NCBI GenBank assembly: GCA_002452095.1
Contig: DKEG01000069.1
Coordinates: 39,304 to 53,414 of the forward strand
Direction: 5' to 3'
DNA length: 14,111 nucleotides
Source of the DNA: Bacteroidales bacterium UBA6828
GTDB lineage: Bacteria; Bacteroidota; Bacteroidia; Bacteroidales; Paludibacteraceae
Part shown: one piece after another, positions 13,701-14,111 of the stretch
How positions within the stretch are numbered: position 1 is the first letter of the stretch
How the letters are laid out: each line of letters starts with the position of its first letter
Program-made: the position numbers and the translations under genes
Notes under the pieces: model-generated
The model's input: the letters and a program-made list of their open reading frames with translations, nothing else
The model's database searches: none
What the model was told of the DNA's origin: nothing

Positions 13701-13943
13701 ATGTACCTGATGCTCGGCGAGGTGGAGAAAGCGGACGCTATTTTGGATAATGTAGCAGACAACTGTGTGGAGTACCTGCAATGGGGGGCGCAACTGAGCA
13801 AGCAACAGCGTGCGGGTGCGCAACAGACCATCGGACACCACGCTGCCGTTCTCGGCTATGTGCTGCAAACGCTTGAACACTATCATCGGAACGAACTCGT
13901 GGAGAAGTACTATCCGCTCTATACACAATACGTAGGACGCTAA
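10758..13943 (+). CDS. DUF2723 family multi-pass membrane protein, putative GT-C glycosyltransferase
   Basis: A 1061-residue inner-membrane protein of the DUF2723 family; human TMEM260, a protein O-mannosyltransferase, belongs to the same family. The N-terminal half (about 10-360) has around ten hydrophobic segments. The first extracytoplasmic loop carries FWDCGEF (33-39; Asp35 and Glu38) and GHPPGAP (49-55), placed as the catalytic acidic residues are in GT-C enzymes. The conserved RSSADTPMDQNSPDN (357-371) ends that half. About four more membrane segments follow (NVYYMLPLLLGIIGIV, TFLLFFLTGLAIVIYL, FCIWIGLGVLALIDWL, VAMALVVTLVCLLV), then a soluble region with NGDNDTFPLWYNQEV and a TPR-like helical end (AQLAEALIKEGQNDKAVEVL). 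The start ATG 10758 gives a typical basic N-terminus before the first membrane segment. Monocistronic. The glycosyl donor and target are unknown. Confidence 0.88.
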   Translation: MKKFNLWNAVCGWVVFAIAAATYLLTIEPTASFWDCGEFIASAHKLDVGHPPGAPFFMLMGHFAQLFASDNAHVAMCVNAMSALASAFTILFLFWTITALARKLVKPDTLAKGIGVLAAGAVGALAYTFSDTFWFSAVEGEVYASSSLFTAIVFWLILKWDEHADEEGSDRWLILIAYLMGLSIGVHLLNLLTIPAIVLVYYFRRYDFSWKGVICAFLASVAILAVVLYGIIPGFPTIAGWFELLFVNGLGCPFNTGLAIYIVLTIAALVWATIETMHNDGGRLTVRQIISFVLAFALSGAAFLFESWWIGLLLSVAVTGLLFWKRNMVSTRLLNTATLMIAVILIGYSSYAVLVIRSSADTPMDQNSPDNVFSLKYYLNREQYGDRPLFYGQSYNAPVQLEVRGNMCIPVEKQGHAQYAPAPEVRGEKDHYVVTGYKTNYVFMKEFCMLFPRMYSSQPSHVEAYKEWADIKGKRVRYDYCGQQKTDYAPTFAENMRFFFRYQVNFMYWRYFMWNFAGRQNDLQSYGDITKGNWISGIPFIDNAMLGDQSALPTELKENKGHNVYYMLPLLLGIIGIVWQCGKRVKENGVEVKEGWKSFTLTFLLFFLTGLAIVIYLNQTPYQPRERDYAYAGSFYAFCIWIGLGVLALIDWLSAAIKNPKAQVAMALVVTLVCLLVPAQMASQNWDDHDRSNRYSCRDFGANYLKSCEKEGIIFSNGDNDTFPLWYNQEVEEVGTDLRVCNLSYLQTDWYISQMKRPYYKSPALPISWEYKDFMPGKNEIAWVDNKLGPISVDKAFSFLRSDDPRTKNKEGENYLPSNQLYVLTPDSQKVMFKSARRYTRSEMMIMEMLSQNQWKRPMYFAATVGNDYYLGLEPYFELTGMAYQITPVRSADGQPRVNTEKMYDNMMHKFAYGNMNIPGIYIDENMMRMCRTHRMMFAQLAEALIKEGQNDKAVEVLNYAEKVLPGYNVPYDYTSASMAAMYLMLGEVEKADAILDNVADNCVEYLQWGAQLSKQQRAGAQQTIGHHAAVLGYVLQTLEHYHRNELVEKYYPLYTQYVGR

Positions 13944-13967
13944 AAAACATTCTATGAACAAATAAGA

Positions 13968-14014
13968 AAACTCTGCTGCTTTCGCCTTGGCGGAGTGGCA
14001 GAGTTTGATTTTTG
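13968..14014 (+). terminator. intrinsic terminator of the DUF2723 gene
   Basis: AAACTCTGC (13968-13976) pairs with GCAGAGTTT (13998-14006); the enclosed part can fold further through CGCC and GGCG. GATTTTTGG follows. It starts 24 nt after the stop codon. Confidence 0.8.
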
Positions 14015-14111
14015 GATAATTTGTTGATTGTCTTTGAAAGTTGTTGACCTGTTCGTAAGTATGATTGCCCGCTTTTGCCGCCGTAGGCGCATAAGATTTA
14101 TGGCAATTTAT
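14015..14111. other. right edge, no gene seen
   Basis: I see no supported coding region, RNA gene or promoter in these 97 bases on either strand. Confidence 0.4.

Overview
The window looks like a chromosome segment of a Bacteroidales bacterium (phylum Bacteroidota). The grounds are a type IX secretion C-terminal sorting domain, a DPP5 peptidase very like the Porphyromonas enzyme, a large DUF2723 membrane protein, a hotdog acyl-ACP thioesterase of the Bacteroidota type, and several promoters of the Bacteroidota form TTTG-N19/21-TAnnTTTG. No rRNA, tRNA, transposase, integrase or CRISPR array is visible.

Layout. Bases 1-534 hold no ordinary gene. They contain three tiny hairpins, a clean promoter (214-245), a very short ORF carrying an (AC)18 microsatellite (303-339) and a terminator-like hairpin (412-456). 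Bases 535-2493 encode two tandem secreted proteins: a 160-residue protein that is little more than a signal peptide, a short module and a T9SS sorting domain, then a 490-residue modular protein with a C-terminal FISUMP/C-type-lectin-like domain. The last ~60 codons of that second protein have the features of a diversity-generating retroelement (DGR) variable region: Tyr/Asn/Ser-rich, NNC-codon-rich, a sharp codon-usage switch, and strong inverted repeats just after the stop. No reverse transcriptase or template repeat lies in the window. Bases 2620-3204 hold a toxin-antitoxin pair whose antitoxin is intact and whose YoeB/Txe-type toxin is broken by two in-frame stops.

Bases 3430-7570 (minus strand) form a likely operon, dpp5 - acyl-ACP thioesterase - L-serine dehydratase, read from a promoter at 7539-7570. 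The sequence fits peptide and amino-acid use plus lipid metabolism. Bases 7681-10508 (minus strand) carry two nucleotide-sugar 6-dehydrogenases, a UDP-glucose dehydrogenase (ugd) and a TviB/WbpO-type UDP-HexNAc dehydrogenase, which make uronic-acid donors for surface glycans. Divergent from these, a promoter at 10578-10608 drives a 1061-residue DUF2723 multi-membrane protein (10758-13943), possibly a GT-C glycosyltransferase, followed by a terminator.

Between and within the genes lie several classes of short, regularly spaced repeats: heptamer arrays inside the dpp5 coding region, octamer arrays abutting start codons, and hexamers repeated at an exact 11-bp (or 10/11-bp) period in three intergenic regions. 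Together with the DGR-like region and the dinucleotide tract these are the least explained parts of the window.
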